Below are positions 25,557 to 33,306 of a stretch of 35,451 bases of DNA, piece by piece; the first letter of the stretch is position 1; each line of letters opens with the position of its first letter. The stretch is from Lachnoclostridium sp. UBA7122 (GTDB taxonomy: Bacteria; Bacillota; Clostridia; Lachnospirales; Lachnospiraceae). Made by a program: the position numbers and the translations under genes. The DNA lies in the NCBI GenBank assembly GCA_002493085.1, contig DKXQ01000041.1:1-35451 (forward strand), written 5' to 3'. Below the pieces are notes generated by a model. It searched no databases, had not been told where the DNA came from, and was given only the letters and a program-made list of their open reading frames with translations.

Positions 25557-25581
25557 TATTATAAACCGCCTTTCTGCAAAT

Positions 25582-27018
25582 TTACCTTTCATAATCCCCG
25601 CGTATGTCTTCTTTGGGAGGCTCTATAGGATAATTCCCTGAAAAACATGCACTGCAGTAATCCAGCCTGCCGCCTGTAAGCTCACCTAAACGGCTGGCGT
25701 CAAGATAGCCAAGTGAATCAGCACCTATAAGCTGGCATATCTCATCAACAGTATGATTATAAGCAATAAGCTGGCCACTTGAAGGTATGTCTGTCCCAAA
25801 ATAGCATGGATATAAAAACGGAGGTGAACTTATGCGTACATGTACTTCTTTTGCACCTGCATCTTTTAATATCTTAACTATACGTGCGCTTGTAGTGCCA
25901 CGCACAATTGAATCATCAATCATAATAACTCTTTTTCCGTCTACAACACTCTTTAATGCATTAAGCTTTACCATAACACTTGATTCACGTGCTGACTGTT
26001 TAGGCTTTATAAATGTACGTCCGACATAGCTGTTTTTTACAAAAGCTGCACTATATGGAATACCTGATTCCATTGCATAGCCCATCGCTGCTGCATTGCC
26101 TGATTCTGGGACACCTGTAACTATATCTGCATCTGCCGGGTGTGTCTGTGCAAGTATTTTTCCTGCGGTGAGCCTTGATTCATGTACGCATATCCCGTCT
26201 ATATAACTGTCTGGCCGTGCAAAATAAATATACTCAAATATGCATCTTGCTGTCCTGCCTCCTGCCATGCCCATATCAGACTTTATCCCGTCTGCAGTAA
26301 TTGCAACAATCTCACCAGGCTTTACATCACGTATAAAATCTGCACCTATTGTATCAAGTGCACATGTTTCTGATGCAAGTATATACGCATTGCCCCTCTT
26401 TCCAATGCAGAGAGGCCTGAATCCAAACGGGTCTCTTGCACCTATAAGCTTACGCGGGCTTGCTACTACAAGTGAGTATGCACCTTGAAGCCTTTCTGCT
26501 GCCCTTTTTACTGCTTCTTCTGCTCTTCCTGCCTTAAGCCTTTCCCTGGCAATAAGGTATGCAATAACTTCTGAATCAATGCTTGTCTGGAAGATAGCGC
26601 CATTCAGTTCCAGTTCCCTGCGCAGCTTTAGTGCATTGACCAGATTGCCATTATGTGCAACTGAAAGCGTGCCTTTAATATAATTAAGGACTAATGGCTG
26701 TGTATTCTCCGCAATGCTTGCCCCTGCTGTAGAATAACGGACATGGCCTACACCAATATCCCCATGCATATTTTCAAGCTGCTGTGCATTAAAAACCTCA
26801 TTGACAAGTCCCATGCCCTTACATACAGATGAATTACGCTCCGGACCGTCAGTGCGGCTTACAGCTATGCCACAGCTTTCCTGTCCTCTGTGCTGCAGGG
26901 AAAAAAGACCATAATAAATTGAAGATGCCACATCTGTGCCATCTAAATCATACATGCCAAAAACACCACATTCTTCACCAAGACCAGAGTCATTATTATG
27001 CTTTATTTGTTTATCCAT
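25582..27018 (-). CDS. purF: Amidophosphoribosyltransferase
   Basis: Catalyses the committed first step of purine synthesis, converting PRPP and glutamine to phosphoribosylamine. The start at 27018 (GGAGG six bases upstream) gives 478 residues with a 16-residue propeptide ending before the nucleophile in ECGVFGMYD (C17). Four cysteines match the Fe-S cluster ligands of the Bacillus enzyme: CIFEYIYFARPDS, PCYFGTD and the CSAC pair near the C terminus. The PRPP motif VIMIDDSIVRGTTS is intact. The protein is therefore the oxygen-sensitive, Fe-S-containing class, in keeping with an anaerobe. purB follows, and the promoter is at 27047-27074. Confidence 0.96.
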   Translation of the reverse strand: MDKQIKHNNDSGLGEECGVFGMYDLDGTDVASSIYYGLFSLQHRGQESCGIAVSRTDGPERNSSVCKGMGLVNEVFNAQQLENMHGDIGVGHVRYSTAGASIAENTQPLVLNYIKGTLSVAHNGNLVNALKLRRELELNGAIFQTSIDSEVIAYLIARERLKAGRAEEAVKRAAERLQGAYSLVVASPRKLIGARDPFGFRPLCIGKRGNAYILASETCALDTIGADFIRDVKPGEIVAITADGIKSDMGMAGGRTARCIFEYIYFARPDSYIDGICVHESRLTAGKILAQTHPADADIVTGVPESGNAAAMGYAMESGIPYSAAFVKNSYVGRTFIKPKQSARESSVMVKLNALKSVVDGKRVIMIDDSIVRGTTSARIVKILKDAGAKEVHVRISSPPFLYPCYFGTDIPSSGQLIAYNHTVDEICQLIGADSLGYLDASRLGELTGGRLDYCSACFSGNYPIEPPKEDIRGDYER

Positions 27019-27046
27019 TTTTTCCTCCAGAGTTTTTACAATATTT

Positions 27047-27074
27047 ATTATACCAATTTCCATCAAAATGGCAA
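27047..27074 (-). promoter_or_regulatory. Promoter of the purF operon
   Basis: On the minus strand TTGCCA (27069-27074) and TATAAT (27047-27052) are 16 bases apart, and the -10 box is preceded by TGG, giving an extended -10. It lies about 30 bases before the purF ATG. No guanine riboswitch fits in the short 5' leader. Confidence 0.65.
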
Positions 27075-27089
27075 GCATAGATTAATCCA

Positions 27090-28343
27090 TCAGTTCAATT
27101 CTATAGGGCTGGTATCCTGTGCGGAAATAATGCCACGCATAAATTTCACTGTAAGAATCCTTAATACAGAGGCATCAAGCCTTTCTTTAGATATCGTTCC
27201 ATCATTTATTTTATTTAGAATCTCATTATAAGCTGCATCAAGCTCTTCTGGCATAAGAACTATATCAGTGCCTCCGCTTACAGCGCCATACGCTGCTTCT
27301 GCAGGTGTATAAGTTTCTGTTATGGATGCCATATCCATCGCATCAGTTATAACAACGCCCTGAAAGCCAAGTTCATCACGCAGTATTGTCTCCATTATAA
27401 GCCCGGACATGCTGGCCGGCTGTGCTGTTTCTGTTACTTTGCTTACTGAGATATGGGATACCATCACAAAATCAGCGCCTGCCTCTATACCTGCTTCAAA
27501 TGGTACAAAATCGTTCTTTCTAAGACTTGTAATACTGCTATCTATATTAACACTTTCTATATGGGTATCACCACTTGAAGAACCCTGTCCCGGAAAGTGT
27601 TTTAACGCAGCACTTATATTCTGCTGCTGCATGCCTTTCACAAAAGCCGAGACCATCTTTGCCACTTTATCTGGTTCGCCACCGAATGACCTTGAGCCTA
27701 TCTCTAAGTTAAGTTCACTTGTCCTGACATCTGCAACAGGTGCAAAGTCAGTATTAAATCCAAGTTCCTTTATCTCTGAAGCAATAGTCTGGCCCATTTT
27801 GTATACATATGATTCATCTTCTTTTTTTCCTATTTCTTCCATAGATGGAAATACGGTTGTCTTCATTTTTTCATTGCCAGCAATCCTTGATACATCACCG
27901 CCCTCTTCATCTACTGTTATAAAAAGTGGTATGCTGCTGTTTTTTTGCAGCCTGTTTATAAGTTTTTTAGTCTGTTTTCTGTTTGCTATATTTCTTGAAA
28001 AAAGTATCACCCCGCCAATATGGTACTTTTCCATAGATTTTTTCATTGTCTTTGTAAATTTCTTCCATTCATAAAAACTGCCATTTCTGTTATCTATCAA
28101 TTCAAGGTTTACAACAAAAAGCTGTCCTGCTTTCTCTTCTACAGTCATATTTTCCATATAAGCTGCTGCAGCCTGGATAGCCTCATCACGGCTTAATCCT
28201 TCTGCCTGCACAGGTGTTTCTTCTGTCTCCGGGCTTTTTTCTGGCATATATACATCACTGTTATCCCCAGTAATGGCACAGCCCATAAGACACATACAAA
28301 ATATAATGCTGCAGATAATTTTTATAAACATGTGTTTTTTCAT
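27090..28343 (-). CDS. Glycoside hydrolase family 3 lipoprotein (beta-N-acetylhexosaminidase-like)
   Basis: A surface-anchored GH3 enzyme of about 417 residues. The N-terminal signal ends in the lipobox LMGC, so the mature protein is lipid-modified at that Cys. The catalytic domain has the NagZ-type loop KHFPGQGSSSGDTH, with the acid/base His retained, although the usual His after KHFPG is Gln. The nucleophile Asp is in VITDAMDM. It probably trims beta-linked N-acetylglucosamine from cell-wall or host glycans; NagZ itself is cytoplasmic, so this is an exported variant. Start at 28343 with AAAGGA eight bases upstream; the longer in-frame reading runs into the promoter region. It reads toward purF and ends close to the purF promoter with no obvious terminator between. 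Confidence 0.9.
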   Translation of the reverse strand: MKKHMFIKIICSIIFCMCLMGCAITGDNSDVYMPEKSPETEETPVQAEGLSRDEAIQAAAAYMENMTVEEKAGQLFVVNLELIDNRNGSFYEWKKFTKTMKKSMEKYHIGGVILFSRNIANRKQTKKLINRLQKNSSIPLFITVDEEGGDVSRIAGNEKMKTTVFPSMEEIGKKEDESYVYKMGQTIASEIKELGFNTDFAPVADVRTSELNLEIGSRSFGGEPDKVAKMVSAFVKGMQQQNISAALKHFPGQGSSSGDTHIESVNIDSSITSLRKNDFVPFEAGIEAGADFVMVSHISVSKVTETAQPASMSGLIMETILRDELGFQGVVITDAMDMASITETYTPAEAAYGAVSGGTDIVLMPEELDAAYNEILNKINDGTISKERLDASVLRILTVKFMRGIISAQDTSPIELN

Positions 28344-28391
28344 AAATAAATCCTTTCGTATGCCATAGGCAAAAACCCAATACCTTTTAAA

Positions 28392-28420
28392 ATTATTTTT
28401 CATTTTTAGTAAACTGTCCA
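28392..28420 (-). promoter_or_regulatory. Candidate promoter of the GH3 gene
   Basis: On the minus strand TGGACA (28415-28420) and AATAAT (28392-28397) are 17 bases apart, each one mismatch from consensus. It overlaps, in the opposite direction, the leader of the high-cysteine gene. Confidence 0.45.
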
Positions 28421-28439
28421 AGCAGTGCCGCATAGTATA
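28413..28439 (+). promoter_or_regulatory. Sigma-K-like promoter motif before the high-cysteine gene
   Basis: AC at 28413-28414 and CATAGTATA at 28431-28439 are 16 bases apart, agreeing with the Bacillus sigma-K pattern (AC, then CATAnnnTA). No vegetative promoter is apparent at this position. The match is short and could be chance. Confidence 0.35.
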
Positions 28440-28458
28440 AGACTGTAAATAAATTTAA

Positions 28459-28476
28459 CTGTCGTAAAAGCGACAG
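28459..28476 (+). promoter_or_regulatory. Small hairpin directly upstream of the high-cysteine gene ribosome binding site
   Basis: CTGTCG and CGACAG arms with a six-base loop lie three bases before GGAGG (28480-28484). The layout resembles the hairpin before purA. A role in mRNA stability or translation control is conceivable. Confidence 0.5.
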
Positions 28477-28489
28477 ACTGGAGGATATT

Positions 28490-28696
28490 ATGAGTGATTT
28501 AGCAGCAACAAATTGTGGCGGATGCAGTTCAGGTGAAAATGGATGCAGCTGGATAATTATCCTGCTTCTCCTTTGCAGCTGCTGTGGCGGCGGTAATTTC
28601 AATCCTGGCTTCGGCGGAGGCTGTGGCGGTGAATCTGGATGTGGTTCAATAATCTGGATTTTAATTCTTCTCTGCTGCTGTGGCGGTGGATTCTGA
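28490..28696 (+). CDS. High-cysteine, glycine-rich small protein (chorion-class HCB-like)
   Basis: A 68-residue protein with 11 Cys and 18 Gly. It contains two 20-residue copies of one module, residues 16-35 and 48-67, of the pattern E-x-G-C-x-x-I-I followed by a hydrophobic stretch and a C-C-G-G-G end (13 of 20 identical). Similar short proteins in Lachnospiraceae are annotated 'chorion class high-cysteine HCB protein'; the function is unknown. The hydrophobic cores are too short for ordinary membrane spans, and there is no signal peptide. Metal binding, disulphide-linked polymerisation or a spore-coat-type structural role are possible. GGAGG five bases before the ATG and a strong terminator downstream (28762-28799) support a real, separately transcribed gene. 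Confidence 0.8.
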   Translation: MSDLAATNCGGCSSGENGCSWIIILLLLCSCCGGGNFNPGFGGGCGGESGCGSIIWILILLCCCGGGF

Positions 28697-28761
28697 TTCC
28701 GCAACAAAAGCTTAGGTTTATCTTACTGGACCGGATGCAGCCTGCATCTGCATACAGGAAA

Positions 28762-28810
28762 GGGCCAGTGCTGGCGGCATATCCCGCCAGTGCTGGTCTG
28801 TTTTAATATT
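28762..28810 (+). terminator. Rho-independent terminator of the high-cysteine gene
   Basis: A 16-pair stem, 28762-28777 with 28784-28799, including four G-U pairs when read on the plus strand, has a six-base loop and is followed by TGTTTTAATATT. The same sequence read on the minus strand gives C-A mismatches, so it is oriented for the plus-strand gene. Confidence 0.75.
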
Positions 28811-28830
28811 GTCTGTTATCTAACCTGTAA

Positions 28831-29013
28831 CTATTTCCTGCATTTCATACATTCTTCATCAATCTCATAAACTGTATCATCTTCTATCACAAGGCTGCTG
28901 TTATACACAGTCTTTTTATTAATGTCCGTCTCTGTTATAAAGCATCCATTCAGGGTGTTTTCTTCGTCACTGGACTTACTGTTATTTTTATATCCATAAT
29001 GATAATATCTCAT
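28831..29013 (-). CDS. Small protein of unknown function
   Basis: A 60-residue polar, acidic protein (MRYYHYGYKN..., ending CMKCRK) with a tyrosine-rich N terminus and a CxxC pair at the C terminus that could bind metal. I recognise no family. The ATG at 29013 has GGAGG five bases upstream; the earlier ATG in frame overlaps this site. It is downstream of aroC by 77 bases and convergent with the high-cysteine gene. Coding status is supported by the ribosome binding site and the open frame, but the length is short. Confidence 0.55.
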   Translation of the reverse strand: MRYYHYGYKNNSKSSDEENTLNGCFITETDINKKTVYNSSLVIEDDTVYEIDEECMKCRK

Positions 29014-29090
29014 AAATGCCTCCATAAAAAAATCCCTCTGGTATTAACATATGATTAAAAATAGCATCTGTGAAATTTTTGCAGAATATT

Positions 29091-30224
29091 CTACAAAGTG
29101 AAAAATTTCTTCATTAAGTCCATTCTTGAGAGCATTGACATCATCAGCATATCAAGCACAACAGTGGCTGTCATTGCTTCAACAACTACGACAGCCCTTG
29201 GTACTATTACAGGGTCGTGCCGTCCTTTTATCTCTATATCTGTATCTGTACCGTTTTTATCTACAGTATGCTGCATTTTTGCTATAGATGGAGTTGGTTT
29301 TACTGCTGCCCTTACTACGATGTTACTGCCATCACTTATACCGCCGAGTATGCCACCTGCATTATTTGTTCTCTTTAAAATGGCAGTATTATCTGCACTG
29401 TAAAAGCTGTCATTATTACACGACCCGTAAGACTGTGCCGCCATGTTTCCTGTGCCAATTTCAACACCTTTAACCGCACCAACTGACATAACAGCCTTTG
29501 CAATATTGGCATCTAGTTTTTCAAATACAGGTTCTCCCACACCTGCCGGCATGCCAGATACAATGCACTCTATTATGCCGCCTGCTGAGTCTTTTTCCTG
29601 CATCTTGTGTAAAAGAAGTTCTTCTGCCTTTTGTGATGCCACAGGGTCAGGCATATAAAGCGGGCTTTTCATCATATTTGCACGCAGGTCCTGTACACTG
29701 CCATATAAACAGTCTCCTGCATAACTGTCATCTATAGTTATGCCGCCTATTGACTTTGTATAGGCACATACTTCTATCCCAAATTCTTTAAGCACTTCTG
29801 CAGCGACTGCACCAGCCGCAACCCTGCCAATAGTTTCACGTCCTGATGAGCGTCCGCCGCCTCTGTAGTCCCTGAAACCGTATTTCATATCAAATGTATA
29901 ATCAGCATGTCCTGGCCTGTAGCAGCATGCTATTGCGGAATAATCTTTTGGGCGCTGTGACTTATTATATACAGCCATTGATATAGGTGTTCCTGTTGTA
30001 AAGCCCTCAAAAACACCTGAAAGTATCTCCACAGCATCGTCCTCTTTACGTGGTGTAGAATACTTTGTCTGCCCGGGTTTTCTTCTGTCAAGGTATGCCT
30101 GTATCTTTGCTTCATCCAGGGCAAGCCCTGCCGGACATCCATCCACAACAACACCTATGCCTTTTCCATGTGACTCTCCCCATGTAGCCATTTTAAAAAT
30201 TTGTCCAAAAACTGAACCAGCCAT
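29091..30224 (-). CDS. aroC: Chorismate synthase
   Basis: Converts EPSP to chorismate with reduced FMN, the last step of the shikimate pathway. Conserved blocks are WGESHGKGIGVVVDGCPAG, RPGHADYTFDMKYGFRDYRGGGRSSGRETIGRVAAGA and the later IGGISDGSNIVVRAAVKPTPSI. The 378-residue length is typical. The start is the ATG at 30224 with AGGG five bases upstream, favoured over an earlier in-frame start near the trpS end. It lies 38 bases after trpS and is probably co-transcribed, coupling chorismate supply to tryptophan charging. No other aro or trp genes are in the window. Confidence 0.96.
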   Translation of the reverse strand: MAGSVFGQIFKMATWGESHGKGIGVVVDGCPAGLALDEAKIQAYLDRRKPGQTKYSTPRKEDDAVEILSGVFEGFTTGTPISMAVYNKSQRPKDYSAIACCYRPGHADYTFDMKYGFRDYRGGGRSSGRETIGRVAAGAVAAEVLKEFGIEVCAYTKSIGGITIDDSYAGDCLYGSVQDLRANMMKSPLYMPDPVASQKAEELLLHKMQEKDSAGGIIECIVSGMPAGVGEPVFEKLDANIAKAVMSVGAVKGVEIGTGNMAAQSYGSCNNDSFYSADNTAILKRTNNAGGILGGISDGSNIVVRAAVKPTPSIAKMQHTVDKNGTDTDIEIKGRHDPVIVPRAVVVVEAMTATVVLDMLMMSMLSRMDLMKKFFTL

Positions 30225-30262
30225 AATAACCCTGTTCCTTTCCTGTGCTACCACATTTTAAA

Positions 30263-31267
30263 TCAATGTGGCATGTCCGTAAAACCTGCTTTTTTATGCA
30301 CCTTTCTAAGCGTTTTATTGGCAAAATATGCTGCCTGGCTGTCATTTTCCTTAATAATGCCATCCAGATAGCCTTTATCTTTAATAATCCGGTTATATTC
30401 CCGGTGCATTGGCTCAAGTACAGAATTTACAGCTTCTGCTACTGCTGGCTTAAATTCTCCATAACCCTTGCCGTCAAATTCCTTTTCTGCATCTTCTATT
30501 GATTTGCCTGTACATGCTGAATAAATCTCAAGAAGGTTGCTGACTCCAGGCTTATCCTCAGAATAGCGCACTTCGCTGCCAGAATCAGTAACAGCACGCT
30601 TGCATTTGCGGACAACTGTATCTGCATCATCCATAAGGTAAATACTGCCATTAGGGTTTTCATCAGACTTTGACATCTTTTTTGAAGGGTCCTGTAAACT
30701 CATGATTTTAGCGCCTCTTTTGCCATAAAATCCTTCAGGTATTACAAATACATCACCATAAATTGCATTAAAACGCTGTGCAATATCACGTGTTATCTCA
30801 AGATGCTGCTGCTGGTCTTTTCCTACAGGAACATATTCAGTCTGGTAAAGCAGTATATCTGCAGCCATCAGTACAGGATATGTATAAAGCCCTGCATTAA
30901 TATTATCTGCATGTTTAGCAGACTTATCTTTAAATTGTGTCATCCGGTTAAGTTCTCCCATATAGGTAAAACATCCCAGTATCCATGCAAGTCCGGCATG
31001 TGCCGGGACATGTGACTGGAAATACAGGCAGTTTTTAACTGGGTCAAGTCCTGCTGCAATATAAAGTGCAAGCAGGCTTCTGGCACGTTTCCTAAATTCA
31101 GACGGTTCCTGCCGTACAGTAATAGAATGTAAATCCATTACACCAAAGAAACACTTGTACTTTTCATTTAAATCCACCCAGTTTTTAAGCGCTCCCAGGT
31201 AATTGCCTAATGTAAGGCTGCCTGTTGCCTGCATGCCACTGTATAAAACTTTTTTGCCATCAATCAT
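30263..31267 (-). CDS. trpS: Tryptophanyl-tRNA synthetase
   Basis: Class I aminoacyl-tRNA synthetase that charges tRNA-Trp. The HIGH-type site appears as TLGN in SGMQATGSLTLGNYLGAL, as is usual in this enzyme, and KMSKS is present in DPSKKMSKSDENP. It is 334 residues, normal for bacterial TrpS. The ATG at 31267 has only a loose Shine-Dalgarno (GAGG 13 bases upstream, or GGTG six bases upstream). A promoter at 31394-31422 is followed by an unusually long leader with two perfect stem-loops. aroC follows. Confidence 0.96.
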   Translation of the reverse strand: MIDGKKVLYSGMQATGSLTLGNYLGALKNWVDLNEKYKCFFGVMDLHSITVRQEPSEFRKRARSLLALYIAAGLDPVKNCLYFQSHVPAHAGLAWILGCFTYMGELNRMTQFKDKSAKHADNINAGLYTYPVLMAADILLYQTEYVPVGKDQQQHLEITRDIAQRFNAIYGDVFVIPEGFYGKRGAKIMSLQDPSKKMSKSDENPNGSIYLMDDADTVVRKCKRAVTDSGSEVRYSEDKPGVSNLLEIYSACTGKSIEDAEKEFDGKGYGEFKPAVAEAVNSVLEPMHREYNRIIKDKGYLDGIIKENDSQAAYFANKTLRKVHKKAGFTDMPH

Positions 31268-31284
31268 AATTTACACCAGACCTC

Positions 31285-31310
31285 AAATGAAAATACCTGC
31301 ATTTTCATTT
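31285..31310 (-). promoter_or_regulatory. Leader stem-loop 2 upstream of trpS
   Basis: Exact ten-base arms AAATGAAAAT (31285-31294) and ATTTTCATTT (31301-31310) enclose the six-base sequence ACCTGC (GCAGGT on the transcript). It ends about 18 bases before the start codon, where it may affect access to the ribosome binding site. Confidence 0.6.
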
Positions 31311-31314
31311 AAGG

Positions 31315-31348
31315 TGCAAACACAAAGGGTAAAAGATGTGTGTTTGCA
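31315..31348 (-). promoter_or_regulatory. Leader stem-loop 1 upstream of trpS
   Basis: Exact ten-base arms TGCAAACACA (31315-31324) and TGTGTTTGCA (31339-31348) enclose a 14-base loop. A possible 14-codon leader frame, starting at 31349, runs through both stems and contains no Trp codon. No T-box core ending in ACCGCG is seen. Confidence 0.6.
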
Positions 31349-31393
31349 TTTTCCTTTCTTATTTTTTTCTTCCACCCTGGTTTTCTTTAATAT

Positions 31394-31422
31394 AGATTAT
31401 CCTAAAATATAGCATTTGTCAA
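31394..31422 (-). promoter_or_regulatory. Promoter of trpS-aroC
   Basis: A perfect -35 box TTGACA (31417-31422) and TAATCT (31394-31399) are 17 bases apart on the minus strand. The leader from this promoter would be about 120 bases. The site sits immediately downstream of the potD stop codon. Confidence 0.75.
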
Positions 31423-31426
31423 AAGG

Positions 31427-32500
31427 TCAGTAAACCTTAAGTTCTTTCCACAGCCTGTTATAAAGTTCCTCTGCTTCTGTGCCCAGATATGTAAATATCT
31501 CACATCTTCCAAGCACGTCTTCTTCTGGAAATATAGCGCTGTCTTCTTCTTTTTCTTCTTCATCTATATTGTTAAGCACAGCTTCATTTGGTGTTGAATA
31601 ATAAACATATTCAAAATTCTGCTGTGCAATATCCTCCCTGCACAAAAAATCCAGGAACTTGACAGCTCCATCATAATTACTGCCATTCTTAGGTATAATC
31701 CAGCTGTCCATCCACAGATTAGAGCCTTCATCCGGGACTACGTATTCAAGGTCTTCATTATACTCATGTGCAAGACTTGCTTCCCCTGAATATATAACCG
31801 CCAGTGCTGCCTGTTCATTTGCCATATCATCCCGCACTTCATCTACAAGATATGACTGCACAAGCTCTTTCTGCTCCTGAAGCCTGCCAAGTGCTTTTCT
31901 TAGAACTTTTTCATCTGTTGTATTTATGGACTGGCCGTCCAGGACCAGTGGTGGTATAAAGCTGTCTCTTACACTATTTTGCATAATTATATTATTTTTA
32001 AAACGGCTGTCCCATAAAACGTTCCAGCTGTCAGGGACGAAGTCTACCATGCTGGTATTATATAGTATGCCTACTGTTCCCCAGAAATATGGTACTATAT
32101 ACTTATTTTCTGTATCAAAATTTCTTGCAATCTGCCAGAATCTGTCCCCTATATTTTTTGCATGCTCCATAGTACTGGTATCAATTTCCCGGGCCTCCCC
32201 ATCCTTAATCATTTTATCAAGCATATATTCAGAACAGCATATCAAATCATACTTTACTGTACCATTCTTGTACTTAGTATACATAGCTTCCGGTGTCAGA
32301 AACTCTTCATATATAACCTTAATGCCTGTCTCCGCCTCAAACTGCTCTAAAACATCCCGTTCTATATAATCGCCATAATTAAATACAATAATCTGGTTTT
32401 TTTCTTTTTCCTTTGTGCCTTTGCCGCATGATACCAGATTGGACAGCATGGCAAGACACAAAACCACTGCGGCCAGTTTCTTTAACAATATGTGTTTCAC
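31427..32500 (-). CDS. potD: Spermidine/putrescine-binding lipoprotein
   Basis: The extracellular substrate-binding subunit of the PotABCD importer, 357 residues. A basic signal sequence ends in a lipobox (LVSC), anchoring the protein to the membrane. PotD features include NYGDYIERDVLEQFEAETGIKVIYEEF near the N terminus, YDLICCSEYMLDKMI and the DxW-type VPDEGSNLWMDSWIIPK. The start is GTG overlapping the potC stop as GTGA, with GGTGG five bases upstream. It is the last gene of the transport operon. Confidence 0.93.
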   Translation of the reverse strand: MKHILLKKLAAVVLCLAMLSNLVSCGKGTKEKEKNQIIVFNYGDYIERDVLEQFEAETGIKVIYEEFLTPEAMYTKYKNGTVKYDLICCSEYMLDKMIKDGEAREIDTSTMEHAKNIGDRFWQIARNFDTENKYIVPYFWGTVGILYNTSMVDFVPDSWNVLWDSRFKNNIIMQNSVRDSFIPPLVLDGQSINTTDEKVLRKALGRLQEQKELVQSYLVDEVRDDMANEQAALAVIYSGEASLAHEYNEDLEYVVPDEGSNLWMDSWIIPKNGSNYDGAVKFLDFLCREDIAQQNFEYVYYSTPNEAVLNNIDEEEKEEDSAIFPEEDVLGRCEIFTYLGTEAEELYNRLWKELKVY

Positions 32501-33306
32501 GTTTCCACCCCGCTTTCTGCTTCTAGTCTGGCAGCTTTTTCAGTTCTTCTGTTTATTATAAAAAGCACAAACAAAATTATCACAAAAATAATTGTCGAAA
32601 GTGCATATATCTCTGTCTGTATGCCCTTACGGTACTCTGCATTTACCATTGTAGACATCGTATGTATGCCCGGTGCTTTTGTAAAGTATGTTACTGAGAA
32701 ATCATCAAGTGACATTGTAAATGCCAGCAGGAATCCTGACAAAATCCCAGGCATAATCTCAGGAAGCATAACTTTCCACATAGCATATAGCTGTGATGCG
32801 CCAAGGTCAAGCGCTGCTTCATATGTGCTTAAATTCATCTGTACAACTTTTGGCTGTACGCTCAGTACAACATAAGGAATAATAAATGTCACATGTGCAA
32901 CCAGCATGGTTGCAAAACTGAGTTCTGCAAACCTTGTAAAAAGCAGCATAAGTGCAATGCCTGTCACAATATCAGAGTTCAGCAGCGGAATCTGTGTAAC
33001 ACCTAATATAAATGATTTTGAATGTTTTTTCATATTTATCATGCCTATACAAACAAGCGTTCCAAGAACTGTTGCAATAAAAGCTGCGCCTCCTGCAAGT
33101 ATAAGCGTTGTATAAAGCGCATCCATAACAGTTTCATCATGTATAAGTTTCTTATATGCACTTATTGTAAAACCGCCCCAGATTGCCTTATTTCTCTCTG
33201 ATGCATTAAAAGAAGAAACTACAAGCAGGGCAATAGGCATATAAAGCACAAGCAGAATTAAGACCAGATACAGCTTGCCAGCAGTATTTTTAACTTTATT
33301 TACCAT
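32497..33306 (-). CDS. potC: Spermidine/putrescine ABC transporter permease
   Basis: A 269-residue permease subunit with six hydrophobic spans. The BPD permease loop (EAALDLGASQLYAMWKVMLPEIMPGILSGFLLAFTMSLDDF) near the C-terminal half is the typical ATPase contact. It pairs with PotB to form the channel. The start overlaps the potB stop by a few bases and the end overlaps potD by four bases, giving tight translational coupling. Confidence 0.93.
   Translation of the reverse strand: MVNKVKNTAGKLYLVLILLVLYMPIALLVVSSFNASERNKAIWGGFTISAYKKLIHDETVMDALYTTLILAGGAAFIATVLGTLVCIGMINMKKHSKSFILGVTQIPLLNSDIVTGIALMLLFTRFAELSFATMLVAHVTFIIPYVVLSVQPKVVQMNLSTYEAALDLGASQLYAMWKVMLPEIMPGILSGFLLAFTMSLDDFSVTYFTKAPGIHTMSTMVNAEYRKGIQTEIYALSTIIFVIILFVLFIINRRTEKAARLEAESGVET

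Noticed and set aside
27019..27078. Longer N terminus for PurF
   Set aside because: It would run through the purF promoter and place a long extension before the catalytic Cys propeptide; GGAGG before 27018 fits better.
27019..27089. Purine riboswitch upstream of purF
   Set aside because: The promoter leaves a leader of only about 40 bases, too short for an aptamer plus expression platform, and no conserved core was seen.
28393..28707. Pro/Gln-rich 104-codon frame on the minus strand opposite the high-cysteine gene
   Set aside because: Its composition is the antisense of Gly/Cys codons, and the sense frame has ribosome binding site, terminator and family resemblance.
31360..31380. AGGGTGG in the trpS leader resembling the T-box core
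   Set aside because: It lies before both stem-loops, is not followed by ACCGCG, and no specifier loop or terminator/antiterminator pair was seen.
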